This document shows, piece after piece, positions 54,420-63,954 of a stretch of 64,000 nucleotides of DNA. A program made the translations under genes and the position numbers. The notes below the pieces were generated by a model, which was not told the origin of the DNA, searched no databases, and saw only the letters and a list, made by a program, of their open reading frames with translations. Numbering within the stretch: the stretch's first letter is position 1; every line of letters starts with the position of its first letter. The stretch comes from Synechococcus sp. HJ21-Hayes (lineage in GTDB: Bacteria > Cyanobacteriota > Cyanobacteriia > PCC-6307 > Cyanobiaceae), in assembly GCF_024345835.1 (NCBI RefSeq), contig NZ_JAGQBW010000005.1, forward strand, positions 62,001-126,000, given 5' to 3'.

Positions 54420-55589
54420 ATGGTGCTCGAGGCGGGACAGGCAACAGCCCCATTGGCCGCACCGGCGTTTCGCCCGGGCCTCGAGGGTGTGCCTGCAACC
54501 CAGTCGGCGGTGTGCGATATCGATGGCCATAACGGGCTGCTCACCTATCGCGGCTATCGCGTGGATGAGCTGGCCGCCCAGAGCACCTTCCTGGAAACGG
54601 CTTACCTGCTGATCTGGGGCGAGTTGCCCACGGCGGATCAGCTTCAGGAGTTCGAGCACGAGGTGCAGATGCACCGGCGGGTGAGCTTCCGCATCCGCGA
54701 CATGATGAAGAGCTTCCCCTCCGGGGGGCACCCGATGGATGCGCTGCAGGCCAGTGCGGCCTCCCTCGGGCTCTTCTATTCCAGGCGCGCTCTCGACAAC
54801 CCGGAATACATCTATTCCGCCGTGGTGCGGCTGATTGCCAAGATCCCCACGATGGTGGCGGCCTTCCAGTTGATCCGCAAAGGCCAGGATCCGATTCAGC
54901 CCCGCGACGATCTGGCCTATGCGGCCAACTTTCTCTACATGCTCACCGAGCGGGAGCCCGACCCGCTGGCCGCCCGCATCTTTGATGCCTGCCTGATCCT
55001 TCACGCCGAGCACAGCCTCAACGCCAGCACCTTCAGTGCCCGCGTTACCGCCAGCACCCTCACCGATCCCTATGCGGTGGTGGCCTCGGCGGTGGGCACC
55101 CTGGCGGGCCCCCTGCACGGAGGGGCGAATGAAGATGTGCTGGCCATGCTCGAGACCATCGGCACGGTGGATCAGGTGGAGCCCTGGATAGACCGGGCGA
55201 TTGCCGAGAAGCAGAAGATCATGGGCTTCGGCCACCGCGAATACAAGGTGAAGGATCCCCGAGCGGTGATCCTGCAGAAGCTGGCTGAAGAGTTGTTTGA
55301 TCAGTTCGGCCACGATCCCCTCTACGACCTAGCCCGCAAGCTCGAAGAAGCGGCCGCTGAGCGGCTCGGCCCCAAGGGCATCTACCCCAACGTGGATTTC
55401 TATTCCGGCCTGGTGTACCGCAAGCTCGGCATCTCGGAAGATCTGTTCACGCCGATCTTCGCCATTGCCCGTACCACGGGCTGGCTCGCCCACTGGAAGG
55501 AGCAGCTCGGGGCGAACCGCATCTATCGCCCCACGCAGATCTACACCGGCAGTGCAGGGCGCCAGTGGCAGCCCCTCGAGGCCCGCTGA
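54420..55589 (+). CDS. gltA: Citrate synthase
   Basis: 389 residues from ATG at 54420. Type II citrate synthase of the cyanobacterial/methylcitrate-like subtype. DGHNGLLTYRGYRVDELAAQ at the N-terminus, catalytic His regions GPLHGGANEDVLAML and MGFGHREYKVKDPR, and catalytic Asp in NVDFYSGLVY. Makes citrate from oxaloacetate and acetyl-CoA for 2-oxoglutarate and nitrogen assimilation. It lies immediately upstream of the ndh operon, 62 bases from ndhA. Confidence 0.96.
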   Translation: MVLEAGQATAPLAAPAFRPGLEGVPATQSAVCDIDGHNGLLTYRGYRVDELAAQSTFLETAYLLIWGELPTADQLQEFEHEVQMHRRVSFRIRDMMKSFPSGGHPMDALQASAASLGLFYSRRALDNPEYIYSAVVRLIAKIPTMVAAFQLIRKGQDPIQPRDDLAYAANFLYMLTEREPDPLAARIFDACLILHAEHSLNASTFSARVTASTLTDPYAVVASAVGTLAGPLHGGANEDVLAMLETIGTVDQVEPWIDRAIAEKQKIMGFGHREYKVKDPRAVILQKLAEELFDQFGHDPLYDLARKLEEAAAERLGPKGIYPNVDFYSGLVYRKLGISEDLFTPIFAIARTTGWLAHWKEQLGANRIYRPTQIYTGSAGRQWQPLEAR

Positions 55590-55651
55590 TCCGCCACCAC
55601 AACCCGACTCTGGCTGCGGCCGCCTAAGTTGCCCCCATCAAGCCCTGAAGC

Positions 55652-56842
55652 ATGGTGACCGTCACCGCCGGACTCCAAGCCAGCCTTCTGGCCACCACAA
55701 CGGCCGCCACCACGGCGGGCGTTGTGGCCCCGGGCCTCGACCTCGAGGCCAGCTTCACCGATCTGCTCCAGGGTCTGGGGCTCAGCCCCGGGGCCGCCCA
55801 TCTGCTTTGGCTGCCCTTGCCGATGCTGCTGGTGCTGGTGGCGGCCGTGGTGGGCGTGCTGGTGAACGTGTGGCTCGAGCGCAAGATCTCCGCCGCCGTG
55901 CAGCAGCGCATCGGCCCCGAATACGCCGGAGCCCTGGGCATCCTCCAGCCCATGGCCGATGGCCTCAAGCTCCTCTGGAAGGAGGACGTGATCCCCGCCC
56001 GGGCCGATGGCCTCCTGTTCACCCTCGGCCCCGTTCTGGTGCTGGTGCCGGTGATCCTCAGCTGGCTGGTGGTGCCCTTCGGCCAGCACCTGCTGATCAG
56101 CAACGTCGGTGTGGGGATCTTCCTGTGGATTTCCCTGAGCAGCATTCAGCCAATTGGCTTGCTGATGGCGGGCTATGCCTCCAACAACAAGTACTCCCTG
56201 CTGGGTGGGCTGCGGGCGGCGGCCCAGTCGATCAGCTACGAGATCCCCCTGGCCTTGGCGGTGCTGGCCGTGGTGATGATGAGCAACTCGCTCAGCACCG
56301 TTGACATCGTCAACCAGCAGACCGGGGCGGGGATTCTGAGCTGGAACATCTGGCGTCAGCCAGTGGGCTTCGTGATCTTCTGGATCTGCGCCCTAGCCGA
56401 ATGTGAGCGCCTCCCCTTCGACCTCCCCGAGGCCGAAGAGGAACTGGTGGCCGGCTACCAGACCGAGTACTCGGGCATGAAGTTCGCCCTCTTCTACTTG
56501 GGCAGCTACATCAACCTGGTGCTCTCCGCCCTGCTGGTGGCGGTGCTCTATCTCGGCGGCTGGGGTTTCCCCCTGCCGGTTGAATGGATCGTGGGTCTCA
56601 CTGGCCAGCCGATCGATGCTCCGCTGGTGCAGGTGATCACCGCCACCACGGGCATCGTGATGACGGTGCTCAAGGCCTACCTCCTGGTGTTCTTCGCGAT
56701 CCTGCTGCGCTGGACCGTGCCCCGGGTGCGGATCGACCAGTTGCTCGATCTGGGCTGGAAATTCCTGCTCCCCATCGCGTTGGTGAACCTGCTGGTCACG
56801 GCAGGTCTAAAGCTCGCCTTCCCCGCCTTTTTCGGCGGCTGA
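55652..56842 (+). CDS. ndhA: NAD(P)H-quinone oxidoreductase subunit 1 (NdhA)
   Basis: 396 residues, slightly long at the N-terminus ([20 protein letters not shown]). Eight or more membrane helices. The quinone-site loops [35 protein letters not shown] and [20 protein letters not shown] are intact. NuoH-type subunit at the junction between membrane and peripheral arms. First gene of ndhA-I-G-E. Confidence 0.97.
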   Translation: MVTVTAGLQASLLATTTAATTAGVVAPGLDLEASFTDLLQGLGLSPGAAHLLWLPLPMLLVLVAAVVGVLVNVWLERKISAAVQQRIGPEYAGALGILQPMADGLKLLWKEDVIPARADGLLFTLGPVLVLVPVILSWLVVPFGQHLLISNVGVGIFLWISLSSIQPIGLLMAGYASNNKYSLLGGLRAAAQSISYEIPLALAVLAVVMMSNSLSTVDIVNQQTGAGILSWNIWRQPVGFVIFWICALAECERLPFDLPEAEEELVAGYQTEYSGMKFALFYLGSYINLVLSALLVAVLYLGGWGFPLPVEWIVGLTGQPIDAPLVQVITATTGIVMTVLKAYLLVFFAILLRWTVPRVRIDQLLDLGWKFLLPIALVNLLVTAGLKLAFPAFFGG

Positions 56843-56905
56843 TCCCTCAATTGCCAAGTCGTCGGGCCATCATGGTGCCGGCGATCCAGCCCCTCGATCC
56901 CCTCC

Positions 56906-57532
56906 ATGTTCGGGTTCCTCAAGAAAGTCGGTGACTACACCCGCGATGCGGTGGGTGCGGCCAATTACCTGACCCAGGGCCTGTCGGTGACGTTCGATCA
57001 CCTGCGCCGCAGACCGGTCACCGTTCAGTACCCCTACGAGAAGCTGATCCCCTCTGAGCGCTATCGGGGTCGGATCCACTACGAGTTCGACAAGTGCATC
57101 GCCTGCGAGGTGTGCGTCCGTGTCTGCCCCATCAACCTGCCGGTGGTGGATTGGGTGATGAACAAGGCCACCAAGAAGAAGGAGCTGCGCAACTACTCGA
57201 TTGATTTCGGGGTGTGCATCTTCTGTGGCAACTGCGTGGAGTACTGCCCCACCAACTGCCTCTCCATGACCGAGGAATATGAGCTGGCGGCCTTTGATCG
57301 CCACAGCCTGAACTACGACAACATCGCCCTCGGGCGCCTGCCCACCAGTGTCACCACGGATCCAGCCGTGGTGGCGCTCAAGGAGCTGGCCTATCTGCCC
57401 AAGGGTGTGATGGACCCCCATGGTGTGGACCCCAGCCGCCCCCGGGCAGGCAAACTGCCCGAGCAGGCACTGGAAAGCCTGCCCAAGCCCGCTGCTGTAA
57501 CGGCTGCCGCTCCCAGCGAGGAGACCCCCTGA
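56906..57532 (+). CDS. ndhI: NAD(P)H-quinone oxidoreductase subunit I (NdhI), 2[4Fe-4S]
   Basis: 208 residues from ATG at 56906. Two ferredoxin-type cluster motifs: [12 protein letters not shown] with a following Cys, and [12 protein letters not shown]. Hands electrons to the quinone site. The C-terminal tail is Pro/Ala-rich ([17 protein letters not shown]). The stop overlaps ndhG by one base (TGATG). Confidence 0.97.
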   Translation: MFGFLKKVGDYTRDAVGAANYLTQGLSVTFDHLRRRPVTVQYPYEKLIPSERYRGRIHYEFDKCIACEVCVRVCPINLPVVDWVMNKATKKKELRNYSIDFGVCIFCGNCVEYCPTNCLSMTEEYELAAFDRHSLNYDNIALGRLPTSVTTDPAVVALKELAYLPKGVMDPHGVDPSRPRAGKLPEQALESLPKPAAVTAAAPSEETP

Positions 57533-58176
57533 TGACGATCGCCTCCTCCACCCAATTCATCTGTTTCATCGCCCTGTCGGCGGCTGTAGCCATCGGCGCC
57601 CTGGGCGTGGTGCTCCTCCCGAACATCGTCTACTCCGCCTTCCTGTTGGGCGGGGTGTTTCTTTCGGTGGCCGGTCTCTACCTGTTGCTGAACGCCAGTT
57701 TTGTGGCCGCCGCCCAAGTGCTCGTGTACGTGGGTGCGGTGAACGTGCTCATTCTGTTCGCGATCATGCTCGTGAACAAGAAGGAAAACCTGGCGGCGAT
57801 TCCGGGTCTGGCCCTGCGCCGGGTCCTGTCTGGCGCGGTCTGTGCTGGCCTGTTTGCCCTGCTGTTGCGGGTGGCCTTCTCCACCCCCTGGGCTACTCCA
57901 GGTCCGGAGCCCCTAGGCGATGAAGCCACCATCCGCATTGGTGAGCACCTGTTCAGCGACTATTTGCTGCCCTTTGAGCTGGCCTCGGTGTTGCTGCTGA
58001 TGGCCATGATCGGTGCCATCGTGCTGGCCCGCCGCGATGTGTTCACCACAGACATCGCCACCGGTGAGCCTGCCGATCAGGGCCTGATCGAAAAGAGTCG
58101 AACTCCCTTGCTGCTTGAAAACAGCGGCCCGGCGAATGCCGGCCTTGAGGCGCCCCTACTGGAAACCAACCCATGA
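57532..58176 (+). CDS. ndhG: NAD(P)H-quinone oxidoreductase subunit 6 (NdhG)
   Basis: 214 residues from ATG at 57532. Five membrane helices of the NuoJ type, with the conserved [20 protein letters not shown] helix 3 segment and [20 protein letters not shown]. Long soluble C-terminal tail typical of cyanobacterial NdhG. Overlaps ndhE by 4 bases (ATGA). Confidence 0.96.
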   Translation: MTIASSTQFICFIALSAAVAIGALGVVLLPNIVYSAFLLGGVFLSVAGLYLLLNASFVAAAQVLVYVGAVNVLILFAIMLVNKKENLAAIPGLALRRVLSGAVCAGLFALLLRVAFSTPWATPGPEPLGDEATIRIGEHLFSDYLLPFELASVLLLMAMIGAIVLARRDVFTTDIATGEPADQGLIEKSRTPLLLENSGPANAGLEAPLLETNP

Positions 58177-58499
58177 CCCTCGACCTCACCACTGTTCCGC
58201 TGCAGGGCTACTTGGCTCTGGCCGCTGTTCTGTTTTGCACAGGCGTCTGGGGCCTGATCAATAGCCGCAATGCCGTGCGGGTGCTGATGAGCATTGAGCT
58301 GATGCTCAATGCCGTGAACATCAACCTGATGGCTTTCTCCAGCTACCTGGATGGTCAGCTGATCCGGGGCCAGGTTTTTGCCATCTTCGTGATCACCGTG
58401 GCTGCCGCCGAGGCCGCTGTGGGCCTGGCGATCTTGCTGTCTCTGTATCGGAACCGTGAAACGGTGGATATGGAGCGTTTCAATCTGCTCCGCTGGTAG
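58173..58499 (+). CDS. ndhE: NAD(P)H-quinone oxidoreductase subunit 4L (NdhE)
   Basis: 108 residues. NuoK type with three helices carrying the membrane-embedded Glu residues in [18 protein letters not shown] and [20 protein letters not shown], needed for proton transfer. Last gene of the ndhA-I-G-E set; nadK starts 12 bases downstream and is probably in the same transcript. Confidence 0.97.
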   Translation: MTLDLTTVPLQGYLALAAVLFCTGVWGLINSRNAVRVLMSIELMLNAVNINLMAFSSYLDGQLIRGQVFAIFVITVAAAEAAVGLAILLSLYRNRETVDMERFNLLRW

Positions 58500-58511
58500 G
58501 CAGGCTGGGGC

Positions 58512-59423
58512 ATGCGCCTCAATACCGTCTGGCTGATTCACCGCGCCGAAAGCCAGGCGGCCCTGCGCCAGGCCCGGCGTTCCGCCGATGACCTGCGCGC
58601 TCAGGGCGTCCAGGTGGCTGTGGCGATGAGCGGTCAGCACGCCAACCCCTTCCCCGGCCTGCTGGCCGATGAGGGCGGGCCTCCGGATCTGGCGGTGGTT
58701 CTCGGGGGGGATGGCACGGTTTTGGGGGCCGCCCGCCATCTCGCACCCCTGGGGGTGCCGATCCTCTGTTTCAACGTGGGAGGCCATTTCGGCTTCCTCA
58801 CCCATGAGCGCAAGTTGCTCAATCAGGGCCATGGCGCCGATGCTGAGCCCAACCTCTGGCAGCGCCTGCGGGACGATCGCTTTGCTCTAGAGCGGCGCAT
58901 GATGCTGGAGGCCCGCACCGATCGCGATGACACGGTGCACACGGCCCTCAACGACTTTTATTTCCGACCTGGCCTGGATGAGGTTTCGCCCACCTGTGTG
59001 CTTGAGCTGGAAATCGATGGGGAGGTGGTGGATCAATACCGCGGCGACGGCTTGATCATCTCCACGCCAACGGGCTCCACCGGTTACTCCATGGCAGCTG
59101 GGGGGCCGATCCTGCATCCGGGCATTGAGGCGATCGTGGTGAACCCCATCTGCCCGATGAGCCTCTCCAGTCGGCCGGTGGTGGTGCCGCCCCGCTCCCA
59201 GCTCGCGGTGTGGCCCCTAGGGGAAGTGAGCCGCCGGGTGAGGCTCTGGAAGGATGGCGCCCACGCCACGGTGCTGGAGCCTGGCGACCGCTGCTCCGTG
59301 CAGCGCTCTCCCCACCAGGCCCTGATGGTGCTGCTGGCCCAGAGCCCCTCCTACTACCGCACCCTCAGCCGCAAACTGCACTGGGCCGGCAGCCTCACCG
59401 CTGCTGAGCCCTCGCCCAATTGA
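58512..59423 (+). CDS. nadK: NAD kinase
   Basis: 303 residues from ATG at 58512. ATP-dependent phosphorylation of NAD to NADP. The GGDGT motif is in [18 protein letters not shown], followed by [13 protein letters not shown], the NE/D-type ALNDFYF and [20 protein letters not shown]. Position after ndhE suggests NADP supply co-regulated with NDH-1. Cyanobacteria often carry two NAD kinases; which of the two groups this belongs to I cannot say. Confidence 0.96.
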   Translation: MRLNTVWLIHRAESQAALRQARRSADDLRAQGVQVAVAMSGQHANPFPGLLADEGGPPDLAVVLGGDGTVLGAARHLAPLGVPILCFNVGGHFGFLTHERKLLNQGHGADAEPNLWQRLRDDRFALERRMMLEARTDRDDTVHTALNDFYFRPGLDEVSPTCVLELEIDGEVVDQYRGDGLIISTPTGSTGYSMAAGGPILHPGIEAIVVNPICPMSLSSRPVVVPPRSQLAVWPLGEVSRRVRLWKDGAHATVLEPGDRCSVQRSPHQALMVLLAQSPSYYRTLSRKLHWAGSLTAAEPSPN

Positions 59424-59438
59424 GTTGGTTTCGCCGCC

Positions 59439-59957
59439 ATGGCCCTGGAGATTGAACGCCGCTTTCTCGTGGCCGGCGACGGCTGGCGGCCCCATGTGCG
59501 CTGGAGTCAGCACCTGTGTCAGGGCTATCTGGCGGCTTCAGCGGAGGCCCTCACCCTGCGCGTGCGCACCGCTGGTACCGAGCAGGCCTGGCTCACCTTG
59601 AAACTCCCGGCTGGGGGCATCGCCCGCCATGAGTTCGAGTATGCGATTCCGCTGGCCGATGCGCAGGCGCTGCTGCAGCACAGCGGAGAGCAGTTGGCCA
59701 AGCAGCGCCATGGCCTGGATCTCCCCGGCGGCGATTGGGTGCTGGACGTGTTTGTAGGGGCCAATGCCCCGCTGGTGATCGCTGAGGTGGAGCTGGCCAC
59801 GGCGGATCAGTCCGTGGCCGTGCCGTCCTGGTGCGTGCAGGAACTCACGGGGCTGGGGGGCTTCAGCAACGCGGCCCTGGCTCGCAGCCCCTTCGCCAGC
59901 TGGCCGCCGCAGGAGCGTGAGCCTTGGTTGCAGCATCTCTGCTGCGTATCGGATTAG
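59439..59957 (+). CDS. CYTH-domain protein (inorganic triphosphatase-like)
   Basis: 172 residues from ATG at 59439. CYTH tunnel fold: the N-terminal EIERRF corresponds to the ExExK/R signature with Arg in place of Lys (ALEIERRFLVAGDGW). Further charged strands are LTLRVRTAGTEQAWLTLKLP, HEFEYAIPLADA, VLDVFVGANAPLVIAEVELA. Many bacterial CYTH proteins of this size are inorganic triphosphatases; adenylate cyclase activity is less likely. Starts 15 bases after nadK. Confidence 0.9.
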   Translation: MALEIERRFLVAGDGWRPHVRWSQHLCQGYLAASAEALTLRVRTAGTEQAWLTLKLPAGGIARHEFEYAIPLADAQALLQHSGEQLAKQRHGLDLPGGDWVLDVFVGANAPLVIAEVELATADQSVAVPSWCVQELTGLGGFSNAALARSPFASWPPQEREPWLQHLCCVSD

Positions 59958-59978
59958 GATTGGCTTCAGACCTTCCGA

Positions 59979-60158
59979 TTGGCTTTCGATTCGGTGATCG
60001 GCCTCTACGACCAGCAAGGAATGCTTCGCTTCGCTGGCCTTGACCGGGCCGAGTGCCTGGCGTACGCCGAGTTGTTTGCCCTGGATGAAGGCAGCTTCAG
60101 CCTGGAATCCCTTTTTGGTTCGGAGCCAGAGACCTGCCGTGCGCTGTCGCCGGTTTAG
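59979..60158 (+). CDS. 59-residue small protein, probably conserved in picocyanobacteria
   Basis: TTG at 59979 (or GTG at 59994) opens a frame ending TAG at 60156-60158. The peptide reads as a compact alpha/beta unit: VIGLYDQQGMLRFAGLDRAE, then CLAYAELFALDEGSFSLESL and a short tail. The pattern of aromatic, charged and turn residues looks like a genuine fold, and I believe related 55-65-residue proteins occur in marine Synechococcus, although I cannot verify this here. Function unknown. Convergent with the PedR-like gene. Confidence 0.6.
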   Translation: MAFDSVIGLYDQQGMLRFAGLDRAECLAYAELFALDEGSFSLESLFGSEPETCRALSPV

Positions 60159-60172
60159 GTAGGCGCGCTGAT

Positions 60173-60448
60173 CTAGCTCTGGTGCCCATCCTGGGGCAGG
60201 TTGCAGCAGTTGAAGCCGTCGCGGCAGATCTTGCCGTTGTCCATCGCCCAATTGAGCAGGGCCACTCGGTTTTTGGCGCCGGTTTTGGTGAATACGTTGC
60301 TCACGTGGTTGTCCACCGTGCGCTTGCTGATCATTAGCGTCTCACCGATCTCCTGGTTGGTGAGCCCCTGGGCCACCAGCGCAATGATTTCCAGTTCGCG
60401 CTCCGAGAGCTCAGAGCGCTGATGACTGAGATCGCTCAGCTCTGTCAT
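60173..60448 (-). CDS. pedR: PedR-like small LuxR-type transcriptional regulator
   Basis: 91 residues from ATG at 60448, consisting of one LuxR/NarL HTH: SELSERELEIIALVAQGLTN and ISKRTVDNHVSNVFTKTGAK, plus a C-terminal Cys-bearing tail (GKICRDGFNCCNL). No receiver domain. Size, sequence and the tail Cys match the cyanobacterial PedR (ssl0564) type, whose DNA binding responds to photosynthetic electron transport through thioredoxin. Orthology is by my recognition of the family. Divergent from metF with 64 bases between starts. Confidence 0.85.
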   Translation of the reverse strand: MTELSDLSHQRSELSERELEIIALVAQGLTNQEIGETLMISKRTVDNHVSNVFTKTGAKNRVALLNWAMDNGKICRDGFNCCNLPQDGHQS

Positions 60449-60512
60449 CGAAGTTCCCTGGTCGTGGCCGCACTGTAGGCAGCTCGCCGCCCGCTGGAAA
60501 ACCCTGTGGCCG

Positions 60513-61424
60513 ATGATGGGCCCAATTGGTACGGGCGTTTTGCGGCTGCAGCAGGCACTGGAGATCGGGTCCTTCGCGATCACAGCCGAGGTGATGCCAC
60601 CCCGTGGTGGCGATTGCAGCTGCACCCTCAACCACGCCCGCCAACTGGCGGGGTTGGTGCATGCTGTGAATGTCACCGATGGCAGCCGGGCCGTGATGCG
60701 GATGAGCAGCCTGGCGGTGTGCCGTCTGTTGTTGGAGGCGGGCATTGAACCGGTGCTGCAGTTGGCCTGCCGGGATCGCAACCGCATCGGCCTGCAGGCC
60801 GATCTGCTCGGGGCCCATGCCCTCGGTATTCCCAACCTGCTGTGCCTCACGGGCGATCCTGTGCGGGCGGGCGATCAGCCCGCGGCGCGGCCGGTGAATG
60901 AGCTGGAATCGGTGCGGCTGTTGCAGCAGGTGCAGGCCTTCAACCAGGGCATCGATCCGGTGGAGGGGCTCTTACCGGATGGGCCAACCGCCCTGTTTGC
61001 CGGGGCTGCCGCCGATCCCCAGTGCCCCAGCTGGAGCGGCTTGCAGTCGCGGATTCGTCGCAAGCAGGCCGCTGGTGCCCGCTTCTTGCAGACGCAGATG
61101 GTGATGGATTCCGAGCGACTCAAGCGGTTCGTGGGCGAGCTCGCGGGCCCTCTGGGACTGCCGGTGCTGGCGGGGGTGTTCCTCCTCAAGTCCGCCAGGA
61201 ACGCGATGTTCATCAACCGGGTGGTACCCGGTGCCTGCATTCCCCAGGCGATCATCGATCGGCTGGCCGCCTCCTCGGATCCTGCCGACGAGGGCATCAG
61301 TATCGCTGCTGAGCAGGTGGCCGCCTATGCCGGCATCGCTCAGGGGGTGCACCTGATGGCGGTGAAGGCCGAGGAACGCATTCCTCTCATCCTGGAGCGG
61401 GCGGGGATCAGCTCGCGGTGCTGA
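60513..61424 (+). CDS. metF: 5,10-Methylenetetrahydrofolate reductase MetF
   Basis: 303 residues from ATG at 60513 (second ATG at 60516). FAD-dependent TIM barrel: SFAITAEVMPPRGGDCS, VNVTDGSRAVMRMSSLA, LQLACRDRNRIGLQADLLGA, NLLCLTGDPVRAGDQP and KQAAGARFLQTQMVMD. Produces 5-methyl-THF for methionine synthesis. Overlaps the convergent nucleotidyltransferase gene by 17 bases. Confidence 0.95.
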   Translation: MMGPIGTGVLRLQQALEIGSFAITAEVMPPRGGDCSCTLNHARQLAGLVHAVNVTDGSRAVMRMSSLAVCRLLLEAGIEPVLQLACRDRNRIGLQADLLGAHALGIPNLLCLTGDPVRAGDQPAARPVNELESVRLLQQVQAFNQGIDPVEGLLPDGPTALFAGAAADPQCPSWSGLQSRIRRKQAAGARFLQTQMVMDSERLKRFVGELAGPLGLPVLAGVFLLKSARNAMFINRVVPGACIPQAIIDRLAASSDPADEGISIAAEQVAAYAGIAQGVHLMAVKAEERIPLILERAGISSRC

Positions 61425-62589
61425 TGGCCAGGTCGGTGCCCAGCAGATCGGCCATGGCCTTCTGCTGGGGGGAAGGAGCCACGTGGTCTTGGCGCCGAGA
61501 GTCGGTGATCAGCCAATCGAGGGCGGCTTCTTGCAGGTCGAAGTGGTCGCCGTTGCGATCCACGCAGTAGCGGCCGTACACCAGCTTCTCCACGAGCCTC
61601 ACACCTGGGCCGATGCGGGAGTAGTCGAAGATGATCGAGTTGTCGATCGTGGCACCCTCGCAGATTTGGCAGCTGGGACCGATCATGGCCGGCCCGATGA
61701 TGGTGGCGCCGTCCTCGATCTTGGTCATGCCGCCCACGTAGATGGGGCCCTGTACGTTGATCTTGTCCCAGTTGGCCGACACGTTCAGGCCCGTGAAAAT
61801 GCCGGGTCGCACTTCCTTGCCGGGGATCTGAACTTGACGCACCTGTCCCTGCAGCACGCTGCGGATGGCCTGCCAGTAGTCCGGCACCTTGCCGATGTCC
61901 ACCCACTCGAATTCCATCGGTAGGGCGTAGAACGGTGCTCCATCGGCCACTAGCCGGGGAAACAGATCGGAGCCGATGTCAAAGGGAACGCCCGCCGGGA
62001 TGTAATCGAGGACTTCAGGTTCGAAGATGTAGATGCCGGTGTTGATCATGTCGCTGGCGGCTTCATCCACCGCCGGCTTCTCCTGGAAGGAGCGCACGCG
62101 CCCATCCTCATCCGTCACCACCACGCCGTAGCTGCTCACCTGCTCCTTGGGCACCCGCTTGGTGATCAGGCTCGCCATGGCCCCCTTGGCCTTGTGGCGG
62201 CGCACAGCCTCGCTGAGATCCAGATCGATCAGTGCATCGCCGCAGAGCACCACAAAGGTGTCGTCGAAGAATGGTTGGAAGGTCTGGATCTTCTTCAGGC
62301 CGCCGGCGGAGCCGATGGCATCACCAATCAGCTGGCCATCCTCGATGCGGCCCTCGAAGCTGTAGGCGATTTCCACGCCGAACCGCTGACCATCGCGGAA
62401 ATAGTTTTCGATCTCCTCGGCCAAGTGGGACACGTTCACCATGACCTCGGTGAACCCGTGCTCCCGCAGCAGCTCAAGGAGAAACTCCATCACGGGTTTC
62501 TGCAGGATGGGGATCATCGGCTTGGGGGTTGTGTGGGTGATCGGCCGCACACGGGTCCCCTTGCCGGCCGCCAGGATCATCGCCTTCAT
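61408..62589 (-). CDS. Sugar-phosphate nucleotidyltransferase with left-handed beta-helix tail
   Basis: 393 residues from ATG at 62589. N-terminal nucleotidyltransferase: MKAMILAAGKGTRVRPITHT, TPKPMIPILQKPVMEFLL, VVLCGDALIDLDLSEAV and VSSYGVVVTDEDGRVRSFQE. The C-terminus has hexapeptide-type coils (PIYVGGMTKIEDGATIIGPA). Similar to mannose-1-phosphate guanylyltransferase/NDP-sugar pyrophosphorylases; the sugar (glucose or mannose) and base cannot be read directly. Feeds polysaccharide or glycolipid synthesis. Downstream of scpA on the same strand (46 bases). Confidence 0.92.
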   Translation of the reverse strand: MKAMILAAGKGTRVRPITHTTPKPMIPILQKPVMEFLLELLREHGFTEVMVNVSHLAEEIENYFRDGQRFGVEIAYSFEGRIEDGQLIGDAIGSAGGLKKIQTFQPFFDDTFVVLCGDALIDLDLSEAVRRHKAKGAMASLITKRVPKEQVSSYGVVVTDEDGRVRSFQEKPAVDEAASDMINTGIYIFEPEVLDYIPAGVPFDIGSDLFPRLVADGAPFYALPMEFEWVDIGKVPDYWQAIRSVLQGQVRQVQIPGKEVRPGIFTGLNVSANWDKINVQGPIYVGGMTKIEDGATIIGPAMIGPSCQICEGATIDNSIIFDYSRIGPGVRLVEKLVYGRYCVDRNGDHFDLQEAALDWLITDSRRQDHVAPSPQQKAMADLLGTDLAISTAS

Positions 62590-62635
62590 CGGCGCTGTCT
62601 GCCTTCGGTGAGTTGGGCCACCCTAGGCAATGGCA

Positions 62636-63568
62636 TCAGGCGGCCAGAGCTTCTCGAGACGGCCCCCGAGCTGACCCCAGCTCGGGGGGCAGTGGTAGCT
62701 GCACGCTGTCGTTGCCATTGAGCAGGCGTTTGAGCTGGAGCGGCGCGAACAGTCCGCCCTGCTGCTCCAACTCCACCTTCCCCTGGGAGCAGAGAAACAG
62801 CAGCGCCCAGAACACCCCCACCCGATCGCAGTCGAGATCAGGTGGGGCCACCTGGGTCCAGGCCTCCACCAGGTCGTCAAAACCCGTCCACTCCAGCGAT
62901 TGGGACCACTGCAGCAGGAACTGGCTGAGGGCAGCGGTGGTTTCTGGCAGCTTCTCGCGGTGGGCCAAGGCCGCCACCTGTTCGATCACGGCGCGGTCGC
63001 TGAAGCGTTTGCTGCGCTGGCGTTGGCGGGTTTTGCCCTCCTCCTGCTCCAGCCGCTCGACGATGTCTTCGAGTTGACGAATCAGCTCCCCAAGCGTCAC
63101 GGGGCGCTGCAGGGGGGGCGGGGCCACGGGACGGCGCAGGAGATGCCGCTCTGGTCGGCGAGGTAATTCCACGCCAGGGCTGAGCAGCCAGCCCTGGCCC
63201 TCGGCATCGAAATCGAAGCTGCAGTCCTCCTCCAGCAGTGGTTCGGGCGGGAAGGTCTGTGCTTCCAGCACCTCGGCTTTGAGGCTCACCAGCACCGAAG
63301 CGGCCAGGAAGGCCTCGCTGGTTTCGGCCAGGTCCTGCTCGTAGCTCCCGCCAGATTGGCGGTGCATGGCCGCCACCAGCTTTGGCACTTCAATGCGCTG
63401 GCGCAGTTGGTCGAGAAAGCCGTCCACCACGGCAATCACGTCCACATCCCAGGGATCGAGATCCCCTCGCTCCGCCGCATCCTGCAGCAGCCGGATAGCG
63501 AGCCTTGCACCCCCTTCGGCCACTGGTCTGCGCGTACTCAATCGAACGTACCGGCTCTGGGCTGACAA
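62636..63568 (-). CDS. scpA: Segregation and condensation protein A (ScpA)
   Basis: 310 residues from TTG at 63568. Kleisin subunit of the SMC-ScpAB chromosome-condensation complex. The N-terminal ARLAIRLLQDAAERGDLDPW and VDVIAVVDGFLDQL match the SMC-binding region, followed by an acidic linker (EEDCSFDFDAEG), a helical middle and a C-terminal winged helix (VGVFWALLFLCSQGKVELEQ). Longer than Gram-positive ScpA. Lies 23 bases after the LapA-domain gene. Confidence 0.9.
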   Translation of the reverse strand: MSAQSRYVRLSTRRPVAEGGARLAIRLLQDAAERGDLDPWDVDVIAVVDGFLDQLRQRIEVPKLVAAMHRQSGGSYEQDLAETSEAFLAASVLVSLKAEVLEAQTFPPEPLLEEDCSFDFDAEGQGWLLSPGVELPRRPERHLLRRPVAPPPLQRPVTLGELIRQLEDIVERLEQEEGKTRQRQRSKRFSDRAVIEQVAALAHREKLPETTAALSQFLLQWSQSLEWTGFDDLVEAWTQVAPPDLDCDRVGVFWALLFLCSQGKVELEQQGGLFAPLQLKRLLNGNDSVQLPLPPELGSARGPSREALAA

Positions 63569-63591
63569 AGCCAGGGGCGGCCCCTGGTGCT

Positions 63592-63954
63592 TCAGACCAC
63601 GTCAGCAGCCTTGGAGGAGCTCTCCCCCGCGGCGGGCAGCAGGCCCAGTTGGGCATCAACCGTGGCGCGGTAGCGCTGGAGGTCGTCCTCCAGTTCGCGG
63701 ATCCGCACCTGTTGGGCCTCCATGGCGGTGGGATCCACTTGGCTCTCCACCCGCTTCACCACACCAGTCCACACCGCGAACACCCAGGCGGCGGTGGCGC
63801 CCACGCCCCCCACCACCAGCAGCAATGCCGCCAGGGGCAGGGTGAAACTCACCCCTGGCAGAAACCGAACCGTTGTGGCGGCGGTGTTTTCCAGGGTGAA
63901 CATCACGGTCGCCAGACCGAAGCTGAAGATCAGCAGGAAGTTGAGCTGCTTCAT
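63592..63954 (-). CDS. LapA-domain (DUF1049) membrane protein
   Basis: 120 residues from ATG at 63954. Two membrane helices (LNFLLIFSFGLATVMFTLEN and FTLPLAALLLVVGGVGATAA) linked by a short loop (TAATTVRFLPGVS), as in LapA/YrvD-type proteins. A cytosolic coiled-coil tail follows (MEAQQVRIRELEDDLQRYRA). Homologues in E. coli (LapA) act with LapB in lipopolysaccharide assembly control; function in cyanobacteria is not established. First gene of the LapA-scpA-nucleotidyltransferase strand block. Confidence 0.9.
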   Translation of the reverse strand: MKQLNFLLIFSFGLATVMFTLENTAATTVRFLPGVSFTLPLAALLLVVGGVGATAAWVFAVWTGVVKRVESQVDPTAMEAQQVRIRELEDDLQRYRATVDAQLGLLPAAGESSSKAADVV

